Assembly: GCF_014084105.1 (NCBI RefSeq)
Contig: NZ_CP048289.1
Location: forward strand, 7,883,922 to 7,947,921
Source of the DNA: Streptacidiphilus sp. P02-A3a
GTDB taxonomy: Bacteria; Actinomycetota; Actinomycetes; Streptomycetales; Streptomycetaceae
Reading direction: 5' to 3'
DNA length: 64,000 bases
Position numbers and translations under genes: made by a program. Below, piece after piece: positions 51,720 to 61,300 of this stretch; position 1 is the stretch's first letter, and the number at the start of each line of letters is the position of its first letter. Under the pieces are notes generated by a model. The model was given only the letters and a program-made list of their open reading frames with translations, was not told the origin of the DNA and ran no database searches.

Positions 51720-52330
51720 GCACACAGCGTGTCACCATTGCCTCCGTAGTCGAGGGGGAAGGCGAGCTCTCGGCCCTGCCCGTCGTACTCCACCGACTCA
51801 TGTACGCGGAGGGAATCTGGGACGCCGACATCCGGCCCCCGCACCTCGTCGACCGAGGCCGATTGGTGAAGCAGGGCGGCTTGGAGGCCACCGTGGACGC
51901 TCTTGCCCGCCGGCTGCCGCCCGGTGCCCCCGGCGGCATCCTCGCACTCATCGACGCGGACGACGACTGTCCTGCCGATCTGGGGCCGTCCCTGCTCGAC
52001 CGCGCGACCGTCGTGCGGCCCGACCGTCGCATCTCCGTGGTGCTGGCGAACCGGGAGTTCGAGGCGTGGTTCCTCGCAGCCGCACCATCGCTCGGAGGCA
52101 GGGCAGGCATGCCGTACGACCTCGCGGTTCCCGGGAACCACGAGACCCTCCGCGACTGCAAGGGCTGGCTTACTCACCACCGCACCGACGGCGGACAGTA
52201 CAAGCCCCGGGTCGACCAGGCACCTCTTGCCGACCTCTTCGACCTTGACCTGGCTCGGGCTAATTCGGCCTCCTTCGACAAGTTCTGCCGTGACGTCAGC
52301 TATCTGATCGCTGGCAAGCGAAAGGTCTGA
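51716..52330 (+). CDS. DUF4276-like (TOPRIM-type) protein, second copy
   Basis: A 204-residue protein that starts with GTGA, overlapping the ATPase stop by four bases just as in the first pair. Conserved points align with the first copy: VVEGEGEL (about 11-18), the acidic strand end LALIDADDD (about 76-84) and ANREFEAWFLAA (about 111-122). These Glu and Asp positions fit a TOPRIM metal site. No nuclease activity is shown. A further short frame (52336) begins five bases after the stop and may once have belonged to the operon. Confidence 0.78.
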   Translation: MSTQRVTIASVVEGEGELSALPVVLHRLMYAEGIWDADIRPPHLVDRGRLVKQGGLEATVDALARRLPPGAPGGILALIDADDDCPADLGPSLLDRATVVRPDRRISVVLANREFEAWFLAAAPSLGGRAGMPYDLAVPGNHETLRDCKGWLTHHRTDGGQYKPRVDQAPLADLFDLDLARANSASFDKFCRDVSYLIAGKRKV

Positions 52331-52335
52331 TCACC

Positions 52336-52661
52336 ATGGCAGAGCACCATCAGTCCGCATTCGGCGATGCCACAGTCGCTGCCATGCTCGACCGCGGCCG
52401 GCGCGAGACCCGACCGCCGCTCAGGACGGCTTCGCCAAGCGGCTGGGCCGGGCCATCGCCGGTGATGGGCTGGCCGAGGTGCTCAGCAAGAACGTGAAGG
52501 ACCAGGGAACTCGTGGCCAACCCTCTGCCTCGCCCACGGCCGGACTGACGGGCCTAACGCAGACGAGAAAAAGTCCCCCACACAGTCCCCGGCGCCCCGT
52601 CCCCTGCCTGATATTCGTCAAAGATGCAGGTCACAGCCATGATCAATTGGCGCGGACATGA
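52336..52661 (+). pseudogene. short frameshifted gene after the ATPase/TOPRIM pair
   Basis: ATG 52336 opens a 53-codon frame (MAEHHQSAFGDATVAAMLDRGR...) that turns improbable after ~28 codons and stops at 52497. A neighbouring frame continues plausibly from about 52415 as QDGFAKRLGRAIAGDGLAEVLSKNVKDQG. One lost base near 52412 would join them. AAAGG lies ten bases before the ATG. I do not recognise the product. It could be a decayed third member of the operon. Confidence 0.35.
52573..52605. repeat. AGTCCCC repeats near attR
   Basis: AGTCCCC at 52573 and 52585 (12 bases apart) and GTCCCC at 52600, same orientation as the four copies near attL, about 50 bases from the right repeat. Confidence 0.5.
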
Positions 52662-52718
52662 AGGTCAAGTACAAGGAGACCTCCCGCGGCGGCCTCGCGG
52701 TCAACGTCATCGAGTGCT
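52655..52718 (+). repeat. attR-type repeat (copy of sdaA tail)
   Basis: Second copy of the sdaA 3' end, followed by TGA instead of TAG. It encodes no protein here, but bases 52707-52709 are the stop codon of the MFS gene on the other strand, which marks this as the original chromosomal side. Confidence 0.92.
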
Positions 52719-54146
52719 GACCGGGGCTGCCGCTGCGCGGCGTTGGGTGGTGGCCAGTAGCAGGGAGGCTGCGGCGGCCAGTAGTGCCGCCACGATCACC
52801 GCCGTCCAGCCGCGGCGGAAGGCGTCGAGGGCGGCCTGCGGTCCGTGCGGGGTGCCGATCAGGCTGACCGTGAGCGCGACGCCCACCACCGCGCCGATCT
52901 GCCGGGCCATCGTGGTGACCGCCGAGCCGGTGGCGAAGCGGGTGGGCGGCAGGGCCGCCGCGGCGGAGCCGATCAGGGTGGGCAGGGTCAGTCCCACGCC
53001 CAGGCCGGTGAGCAGCATCCCGGGCAGCAGTTCGGTGGCGTAGCCGGGCCGGATCTCGATGGTGGCCGCCCACCAGCCGATGCCCGCCGCGAACAGCAGG
53101 GTACCGAGCGCGGCCAGCCGCCCGGGGCCGAGCCTGCGCACCAGCGCGGCGCTGCCCAGCGCGACCGGCGGCACCAGCAGCGGGCCCGGGGCGATGGCCA
53201 GTCCGGTGCGCAGTGCCGAGTACCCCCAGACCTGCTGGCACCACAGGACCGAGGTCAGCAGCATCCCGGCGAAGGCGACGGTGAACAGCAGCGCGGCGGT
53301 GTTGGCCGCGGCGAAGCTGGGCACCCGCAGCAGCGGCAGTTCGACGATGGGGGCGGGGTGGCGTGCCGAGCGGAGCAGGAACCAGCCGGTCAGCAGGACG
53401 GCCGCGAGCAGGCCGCCGAGGACCCGGGCCGAGCCCCAGCCCCAGTCGTCGCCCTTGACCAGGGCCACGGCGAGAACGGCGATGGCCCCGGTCAGGAGTC
53501 CCGCGCCGAACAGGTCCGGCAGCGGTCCGTCCTCCTTGCCGCGCAGCCTGGGCAGCACCCGGGCGCCGACGGCGATGGCGGCCGCGCCGACCGGGACGTT
53601 GGCGATGAACACCCAGCGCCAGTCGGCCTCGACCAGCAGTCCGCCGAGGACCGGTCCGAGCCCGGCGGCGATTCCGCCGATCGAGGCCCAGGCCCGGATG
53701 GCGGCGGGGCGCTCGGTCGGGGGTGTGGCGTCCAGCAGCAGCGCGAGGGAGGTCGGCATCAGCGCGGCGGCGCCCGCCGCCTGGACCACCCGGGCGGCGT
53801 CGAGCCAGCCGACGGCCGGGGCGAGCGCGCAGAGTGCGGAGGCGACGGTGAAGACAGCCAGCCCGGCGAGGAACACCCGGCGGTGCCCGATCCGGTCCGC
53901 CAGCCGTCCGGCGGCGACCAGCAGGGCGGCGAAGACGATGGCGTAGCCGTTCAGCACCCAGGAGAGGGTGGCCAGGCTGCTGCCGTGGAAGTGCTGCTGC
54001 ATCGCCGGAAGGGCGACGTTGACGATGAACAGGTCGAGGTTCGAGACGAACACCGCGGCGGCCACGACCAGGAACGCGGCCCGACGGTGCGGTCGGTCCA
54101 CGTCGGCCGACACCGGCACCGGGTTTGATATTCCAACTATCTCCAT
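52707..54146 (-). CDS. MFS drug exporter (DHA2/EmrB-like)
   Basis: A 479-residue membrane protein with about 14 helices. Family motifs are NLDLFIVNVALP in helix 1, GRLADRIGHRRVF between helices 2 and 3, and the antiporter motif region AWASIGGIAAGLGPVLGG. Proteins of this type expel antiseptics and antibiotics using the proton gradient. ATG 54146 has no clear ribosome site; GTG codons 10-20 residues in are alternatives. Divergent to an HxlR regulator 60 bases away, which probably represses it. Its stop lies within the island's right repeat. Confidence 0.88.
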   Translation of the reverse strand: MEIVGISNPVPVSADVDRPHRRAAFLVVAAAVFVSNLDLFIVNVALPAMQQHFHGSSLATLSWVLNGYAIVFAALLVAAGRLADRIGHRRVFLAGLAVFTVASALCALAPAVGWLDAARVVQAAGAAALMPTSLALLLDATPPTERPAAIRAWASIGGIAAGLGPVLGGLLVEADWRWVFIANVPVGAAAIAVGARVLPRLRGKEDGPLPDLFGAGLLTGAIAVLAVALVKGDDWGWGSARVLGGLLAAVLLTGWFLLRSARHPAPIVELPLLRVPSFAAANTAALLFTVAFAGMLLTSVLWCQQVWGYSALRTGLAIAPGPLLVPPVALGSAALVRRLGPGRLAALGTLLFAAGIGWWAATIEIRPGYATELLPGMLLTGLGVGLTLPTLIGSAAAALPPTRFATGSAVTTMARQIGAVVGVALTVSLIGTPHGPQAALDAFRRGWTAVIVAALLAAAASLLLATTQRRAAAAPVSTR

Positions 54147-54206
54147 GGCAGGGAACGCTAGCGGGAGTGAGTTTGAAAGCACAACCCTCTATGGCAGGCT
54201 GGTGGA

Positions 54207-54773
54207 GTGACCCAGCCCACCGACGCCCAGCCCACCGATGCCCAGCCCACCGAAAGCCGGCCCGCCGCCGCGGCGCTGCCGGGCCGCCCCTGCTCCATCG
54301 CCGCCGCGCTGCAGATCCTCGGCGAGAAGTGGGCGCTGCTCGCCGTGCGCGAGATCTTCTACGGCAACCACCGCTTCGACCGGATCGTCCGCAACACCGG
54401 CGCCCCGCGCGACCGGCTCACTGCCCGGTTGCGCGCCCTGGAGGAGGCGGGGGTGGTCGAACGCCGCGCCTACAGCGAGCGCCCGCCGCGCTACGAGTAC
54501 CACCTCACCGAGGCCGGGCGGGACCTCGCGCCGCTGACCCAGGCGCTGCTCGCCTGGGGCGACCGCTGGGTGTCGTCCGAGCCGCCGGTGGTGCTGCGGC
54601 ACCACCCGACGGGCCACCCGGACCATCCCGACCACCCGCTGGACGCGGCCTGGACCTGCCGTACCTGCGGGGCGGAGGTGCACAGCCCGGACGTCAGCCT
54701 GGAGATCCTCTCCCCGGGCTGGGACCACCAGGGCCCGACCGCCTCGGGCCCCGAGCCCGCGCCCGACCGCTGA
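54207..54773 (+). CDS. HxlR-family transcriptional regulator
   Basis: A 188-residue winged helix-turn-helix regulator: CSIAAALQILGEKWALLAVREIF is split here as the start and end of the HxlR core, followed by FDRIVRNTGAPRDRLTARL and RYEYHLTEAGRDL. The Cys at the start of the core (about 30) can act as a redox or ligand sensor in relatives. The C terminus has an extra Cys pair (WTCRTCGAEV) that may bind metal. The N terminus is a TQPTDAQ repeat. Likely controls the divergent exporter. Confidence 0.88.
   Translation: MTQPTDAQPTDAQPTESRPAAAALPGRPCSIAAALQILGEKWALLAVREIFYGNHRFDRIVRNTGAPRDRLTARLRALEEAGVVERRAYSERPPRYEYHLTEAGRDLAPLTQALLAWGDRWVSSEPPVVLRHHPTGHPDHPDHPLDAAWTCRTCGAEVHSPDVSLEILSPGWDHQGPTASGPEPAPDR
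54213..54254 (+). repeat. 15-bp tandem repeat in the HxlR N terminus
   Basis: CAGCCCACCGACGCC is repeated at 54213, 54228 and (partly) 54243, coding QPTDA units. Copy number is likely to vary between strains without affecting the DNA-binding domain. Confidence 0.85.
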
Positions 54774-54823
54774 GCCCCGCTCCGACAGCGGCACGTCGGG
54801 GGTTCGGCTCGCCGGGACATGGC

Positions 54824-54872
54824 AGGGGGTGTCGCCGGTGGGCGGTGGTGCGGCCCGTTGGCGACACCCCCT
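54824..54872. terminator. bidirectional terminator between HxlR and the candidate immunity gene
   Basis: A perfect 13-base-pair stem (54824-54836 with 54860-54872) with a 23-base loop, between two convergent genes (stops at 54773 and 54888). Confidence 0.7.
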
Positions 54873-54887
54873 GGGGTGTGGACGTTG

Positions 54888-55319
54888 TCAGTCGATGCCG
54901 GTGACGCCGTGCGCCTGGATCAGCTTCGCCAGTTCCCTGCTGGTCTCCGGACCGGCGACCGGGCGGAAGTCCCGGATGAGTCGGACGTCCGCCAGCAGGG
55001 GTTCGAGGACGTCGAACCAGACGACGTCCCGGACCAGGTCGCTGCTGCTGGTCACCATCGCCTCCACCAGCGACGCGCACCGGTCGAGGAGTTCCGGGGC
55101 ACCGGGCGCCTGCCGCACTGCCGGAATGAACACCGGGTCAGTGAAGACCTCCATCACGAACTGGTAGGCGTCGAAGTCGACGTCGTCCCAGCCGAAGTCC
55201 CGGGGGACGCCCGGTTCGACGAAGGAGTCGAACCAGGCGCCCGTTTCGGGGATCCGGGTGAGCATGACCGTGGCCAGGTTGGCCAGGTCGACCGTCGGGG
55301 AATCGCCGGAGGCAGCCAC
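54888..55319 (-). CDS. acidic small protein, candidate immunity protein for the RHS toxin (143 aa)
   Basis: Not matched to a named family. A 143-residue cytoplasmic, acidic protein (for example DFGWDDVDFDAYQFV, VWFDVLEPLLADV) without signal peptide or membrane helix. It begins 33 bases after the end of the 2229-residue RHS gene on the same strand, where immunity genes for polymorphic toxins normally sit. Start is GTG 55319 with a weak ribosome site. A cognate immunity role is inferred from position, size and charge only. Confidence 0.6.
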   Translation of the reverse strand: MAASGDSPTVDLANLATVMLTRIPETGAWFDSFVEPGVPRDFGWDDVDFDAYQFVMEVFTDPVFIPAVRQAPGAPELLDRCASLVEAMVTSSSDLVRDVVWFDVLEPLLADVRLIRDFRPVAGPETSRELAKLIQAHGVTGID

Positions 55320-55352
55320 CCGTGTTCCGTTCTGTGTCGGTCGGTTCGTCTG

Positions 55353-58300
55353 TCAGGAGCAGTAGTTGTAGCCGGGGACGCAGTCGTCGGGCGAGTAGCC
55401 CGGGGGGTTGCTCGTCGGTTCACCGCCGGCCGGGGTGACGCCGAACGGGTCGACGACTGAGATCACCGTACTCTTCGTCCCCTGCCACCAGCCCTGCTGG
55501 TGCACGTTGATCCCCCACTGGGCGATGGCGAGGACGTCACCGGCCACACCGAACGCCCCGAGGAACCCGCGCATGTTCTCGGCCTCGCCGACGGCGACCG
55601 GCCTGGGTGCCCGGTCGCCCTGCATCTCGAACTTCTGTCCGGTGACCTCGCTCGCGGACGGGGCGGCCAGAACGACCGTGCGGGCCGCCCTGATCTGTTT
55701 GGCGATCTCCGGGTTGGCGTTCACCGCCTGAGTCGCGGCTCCGTTCTCGTCCACCGAGTTGAGCGCGCTCCAGAGCTCGGACAGCTCCTGTTGCGCGATG
55801 GACCGGTCGGACGGGCTGAGCAGGCCCTCCCCGGTCTTGGCCTCCTGCTTCCGGTCCTGTTCGAGGAGTGTGGCCAGCGCGTTCATCTGGGCGGCGGCCT
55901 TGCCGATGTGCCACTTGCCGCCCGTGGGCAGGCCGGTGTTGAACTCGTTGATGACCGCGGTCCCCAGCTTCCCGTCGCCGAGAAGGGATCCGTCAGCGGT
56001 GCCCGGGCGGGCGTAGATTCCGTCGAGGATCTTCCGCAGCTTGGTGTTGTGCACGGTGGGTGCGTAGGCCCTGGGCTCGCTCAGCCCCGGATTCGGGTTG
56101 GATCCACACGGGTTGACCAGCACATAGACGCACCCTCCCGAGCCGCCTCCACCCGAGCTACCCTCCAGGGCGGCCTCGCAGGCGTCGACCTCCGCCCCGG
56201 TGCCGTTGCATCCGCCGTCGCCCTCGACCCGGGTCCCGCTCGGGTCGCTGTAGGTCACGGGATTGCTGCCCGCGTAGCTGTAGCCGTTGAGCTCCTGGAG
56301 GCTGGTGGCCTCGAAGAGCGGGTCGAGGCTGATGAATCGGCCGGTGGTGGGGTCGTACTCACGGGCACCGATGAGGGTCAGGCCGGTGCTGGTGTCGTTG
56401 GGGTCGTTCAGGAAGCCGCGGTTGTCCAGCCAGGTCGTGGTGGTGCCGCGGGGTGCGCCGAAGGGGGTGAACTGGCGCCAGGTCGGGACCTGCGCGGTGG
56501 TGTCCAGCATCAGGTCGCTGGTGCCGTGCTGGTCGGTGATCTCGAAGGCGTTGCTGCTGCTGTTGGTGGCCGAGTAGCCGGTGCGCACCGCGGTGCCGCC
56601 GCCGGGCAGCGCGTAGTAGCGGGTACCGATGACCGTGCCCGCGCCGCTGCCGGTGCCGGTGTTCAGCGCGAGCTGCTCACCGGGCAGGTAGAGGGTGCTG
56701 GTGCCGGGGTCCTTCTCCAGCAGCACACTGCCGTCGGCGTTGTGGACGAAGTCGCTGTCACCGGCGGTGCCGCCGGTGATGCCGGTGAGTTGCCCGGCGT
56801 CGTTCCAGTTCAGGGTCTGGCTGCCGGTGCTGGGGGTGGTCCGGCTGGTCATGTTCCCGGCCGGGTCGTAGCCGTAGGCGGTGCTGCCGGTGCCGGCTCC
56901 GGTGGTGCTGGTGGAGGTCAGCGTGTGCGGCTGGTTGACGCTGCCCCCGGCGCCGTTGTAGCTGTCGTTCGTCGTGGTGGCGGTGCCGCCGGTGGTGGCG
57001 TAGTCGGTCTCGCTCTGGCGGTTGCCCAGTGCGTCGTAGGTCCAACTGGTCCAGTACGCGCCGCTGGCGATGCCGTCGCCGACGGTGGCGGAGTTGCCCG
57101 GGGTGGGCGTGGCCGCGCAGGAGTCGGTGGCGGTCCAGGCCTGGGTGAGGTGGTCCAGGCCGTCGTACTGGTAGCACTGGGTCTCGCTGCTGGCGCTGGA
57201 TCCGGCCCGGGTCTCGGTCTGGGCGGTGATGTTCCCGTCCAGGTCGTAGCTGTAGGCCTCGTTGTCGATGTCGGTCGGGGTCGCCGTCTCACCGGTGACC
57301 AACTGGTCGGTGAGCTTGCCGGTGTGCGGGTCGTAGGTGTCGGTGAGGTACGCCTCGCTGCCGATCGACCCGAGGGTCTCCTGGTTGACCCGCCCGTAGG
57401 CGTCGTAGGCGGTGGACTGCGCGTAGGGGCTGGTCCCGGCCATGCCGTTGGGCAGGTCCAGGGCCGTGGTGTAGGTGTCGGTCAGGGTCTCCAGCGGGAG
57501 GCCGCCCGCGGCCGGGAGCCGTTGGGCGTCGGGCAGGCCGGTGTTGGTGGTGTACGCGTCCTGGAAGGTGTACGACCCGGCCAGCGCCCCCTCGGTGGAG
57601 GGGATGGTGACCGTCTCGCCCTTGGACTCGCCGAACGTGTTGAAGCCCAGCGACTGGGTCACATAGGCCGCGCCGTCGCTGTACGCGGTGGTCGTGGTGG
57701 TCTGCCCGATCGGGTCGGTCATCCCGGTCACCGCGTTGTTGCTGTTGTCGTAGACCCAGGAGGCGATCTCGTTGGCGCTGGACTGGGCGGTGCTGGCGGC
57801 GTCGTACTCGGCGGTCTTCCGGCCGAGCGCGTCATAGGTGTAGCTGATCGTCCTGCCGCGCGAGTCGGTGGTCTGCACCAGGTTCCCCACGACGTCGTAC
57901 GCCAGTGTGGAGGCGCCCGCGTCCGGGTCCGACTTGGCGGTGGCCTGGCCCAGCAGGTTGTAGGTGGTGGTCCAGGTGCTGCCGTCGGTGCTTTCGCTGT
58001 TCTGGTTGCCACGGGTGTCGTACCCGTAGGTGGTGGGGACCGAGGTTCCGCCGGACACGGTCCAGATCCCGGTGAAGGTGTTGGCCGGGGTGTTCAGCGT
58101 CGGCGCGGTGCTGTAGTCGTCGAGTTCGCTGGTCCTGCCCATCGCATCGGTGAGGGTGGACGCCACGGTGCCGCCGCTGGGCGGGATGACGGTGGTGCGG
58201 TCACCGTTGTAGACGGTCGTGGTGGTGGAGACCACCACGTTGTCCTTCTCCGAGGAGTCGACCACCACCCGGCCCAGGCCGTCGTAGGTGTAGTAGTCCT

Positions 58301-61300
58301 GGTTCGGCACCTCGTCCTTGAGGTTCGCCGCCGACACCAGCGTGGTGTTCGGCCCGGTCGTCGAGTCCCACCAGCCGTTGTAGGTGGCGGACTTCCAGCC
58401 GCGGGTGTCGTAGAAGGTGTCGGTGACCAGCCGCCCGCCCTGCGGGGTGGAGGTCTGGGTCTGCCTCGGCCGCATCATCGCGTCGTAGATCACCGTCGAC
58501 ACCGTGTACCCGGCCTCGTCGTTCAGCGTCTGCGTCGTCGTCGCGGTCACCCCCGTGTCCGAGACCAGATACGTGTAGACCTCGTTCGCCGGGCTCGTGG
58601 TCGCCCGCGAGTCCTTCCAGAGCGAGGTGATCCGGCCCAGCGTGTCGTACTGCGAGGTGGTGACCACGCCGTTGGCGTCGGTGCTGGTCAGGGCGACGCC
58701 GCGGGCCGGGTCGAGGGTCTCGGAGGTCGCCTGCCCGAGCGCGTTGACCTGCGAACTCCCGGTCACCAGGCCGAGGCTGTTGGTGACGTAGCCGGACTTG
58801 GTGTCCGCGCCCGCGGAGTCGTAGGTGTCGGTCGCCCGCCCCTCGGCGTCGAAGAGCTGGGTCTTCGAGGTCTGCCAGGTGAACGTCCCGCCCGAATAGC
58901 CCGTCGCGGTCTGGGTGATCGAGGTCGCCCCGGTGCTGGGCGCGGTGGTCTGCGGGAAGGTCAGCGTCGGCTGCGGCCAGGTCTTGGCGTCGGTCGGGTC
59001 GTCGTACAGGACGCGCACGGCGGAGATGACCTGGTTCGGCCGGGACACCGTCGTGGGTGCGGTCAGGGTGTTCACACTGCCCGGGACGCTGGTGACCGCG
59101 CCCTCGGTGAAGCCACCACAGGCCACCGCGTCGATCTCGGTTCCGGACTGCAGACCGACCAGGTTCAGCGTGGTGTTGGGCAGCGCGTAGGTGCCGCTGG
59201 TGCACCGGTCGTCCGCGGCGATCACCGGGACGGTGTGGTCGTAGGCCTCCGTCGCCATGCCGAAGTCCGCGTCCGTCACGGTCGCGTCGTAGCTGGTGTC
59301 ACTCTCGTTGATCCGCCAGGTGGTTGAGCCGGTGTCGGTGATCGCCTGACGGCTCCAGGTCTCCACCGGTTCGACCAGGTTGGCGGTCAGGTCGGGAAGG
59401 CCGGTACGGGTACGGGTCGCGACGGCGGGTGAGACCCAGTACGAGGTGATGGTGGAGTGGTCCACCGGGCCGCCGGAGCCCAGGTAGCTGGTCGACTCCA
59501 GCTCGTTGCCCGCGAGTTCGTCGAGGTCCTGGTGGACACCGCCCTGGGAGTCGGTGACGTTGACGGTGGTGCTGTTGTTGTCGTCCGACATGCCCTGGTA
59601 GTAGTGCGCCTCGGACTCGGTCCGCGGGTCGTTGACCCCGTCGCCGGTGAACGTCTTGACGTCCCCGTAGCCGCGCCACTGGCCGTAGGTACGGTACTTG
59701 GCCTTCACCACCTCGTTGTCGTCGAAGTGCCAGGCGGGGTTCGCGTACTGGTACGAGGTGGCCATCACCGGCGCGCCGCCGGTCGGGTCGGTCTCGGTGA
59801 CCTCCTGCACCGCGTACTTGTTGAACCAGTCCAGGAACGGCGCGCTGTAGCCCTGCGGCGTCCAGTACACCGGGTAGCAGGAGGAGGTGTTCGCGGACGC
59901 GGTGAGAGTGACCGGACCGGTGCACGGACTGGTCAGCTCGTAGTCCACCCCGGTCACCGAACCGGACTCGTTGGTGATCGAGTTGATCCGGAACCGGTAC
60001 AGCGGCGGCAACCCGTCGGTCACCGTGTCCACCCGGTTCGGCAGGTCCACCGCACCGAAGGTCACCGAGGGCATCGCGATCGGTGTGCTGGATCCCCCAC
60101 CCTGGGCGTCGGAGCCGGTGTGGGTGATCGACTGGAGCCACAGGGTGGCGTTGCCGTCCCCGGTCACCGGCATCGTCTGGTCCAGCGCCCACGAGTCCAC
60201 CGGCAGGTACTTCGCCTGCGCCACCGAGTACTGCTCGGTCGCGATCGAGGTCAACCGCACCGTGGAGAAGTACGAGGGGGCGTGGTCGGGGCAGGTGGTG
60301 GTGGAGGAGCAGACCAGGTCGAACGGCACGTCCGGCCAGTTGGCCTTGGTGGTCGAGTTCAACGGGTCGCAACTGGAGGTGCCAAGCACGCAGCGGTCAC
60401 CGGTGGCGAAGGTGACCTTGTCCGGAACGGTGCCGTAGGCGTTGCCGTCGGCGAAGCCGTAGTCGACGTGGTCCAGGTACGAGTCCCGGATGTAGCTGAC
60501 CGGCGTGGTGGTGTTGTCCTTGCCGTACGAGTTCGTCGACTGGTCGTAGTAGTACGCCATCGCGTCCCCGTGCACGTCCTTGACGTAGTCCAGGTTCCAC
60601 CGGTACGCGGTCAGGCAGCCCGAGGCGGAGAAGCCGGAGCTGCTGTAGCAGGGGTCGCCCGAGTGCGCCGAGTACACCTGCGTGTAGTCCACCGAGTTCG
60701 TGGTCGCCTTGCCCGACGCCCACCCCGGCAGCTCGTTGCGGCCGAACTCGAACACCGAGCCGTCCCGCTCGGTCACCGTCCAGTAGTCGGTGTTGTGGGT
60801 CTTGGAGCCGTTGTTGGAGCCGGTGACGTGGGTGATCACGTCACCGCTGTCGTCGGCGGTGGTGAAGGTGCCCTTGGCGGAGTCGTAGACCAGCGAGGTC
60901 GTGGAGCCGCCCAACGACAGCGTGAGGATCTCGCCGTCCCAGCACTCGTCCTGGGTGGCGGACGGCGAGGCGGTGCCCTCCGGGCTGTCCGCGCAGGCCG
61001 CGAAGGTCTGCTCGATGTAGGACTGCGGTGACGACCAGCCGTCCCCCGCCCACGACGCCTGGGCCTGGGTCGCGGAGGTCTGCCCGTCCACCGACCCCGA
61101 GTCGTAGTCCAGGGAGAGCTGCGGCACCAGCGAGGAGGGGGCGGACGGCACGCTCATCGGGTAGCTGTAGCTGAAGGAGCCCGAGCTGCCTCCGGCGGAC
61201 CAGGAGCCCGAGGGCTTCAGCGTGGTCGCTCCGTAGCTGCCGGACGGCCCGCCGCCGTCACCGGCCGTGGTCCCGCTGACCGCCGCCAGCACCATCGGCT

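Larger units (their letters stand above)
48085..52718. mobile_element. integrated island at the 3' end of sdaA (4.6 kb, no integrase)
   Basis: Bounded by direct repeats of the sdaA tail (48085-48148 and 52655-52718, one mismatch). Inside: a terminator for sdaA, a broken excisionase-type gene, vapBC, an hsdM stump, an ATPase/TOPRIM-like pair and a frameshifted small frame. The right repeat contains the stop codon of the convergent MFS gene, so before integration sdaA and that gene would have overlapped end to end. No tyrosine or serine recombinase is present, so the element is either a remnant or mobilised in trans. Confidence 0.85.

Noticed and set aside
55500-59327. Plus-strand open frame of 1275 codons
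   Set aside because: It lies wholly antisense to the RHS gene, has a repetitive Val/Gly/Arg composition from reading YD-repeat codons backwards, and no ribosome site. It is a high-GC shadow frame.
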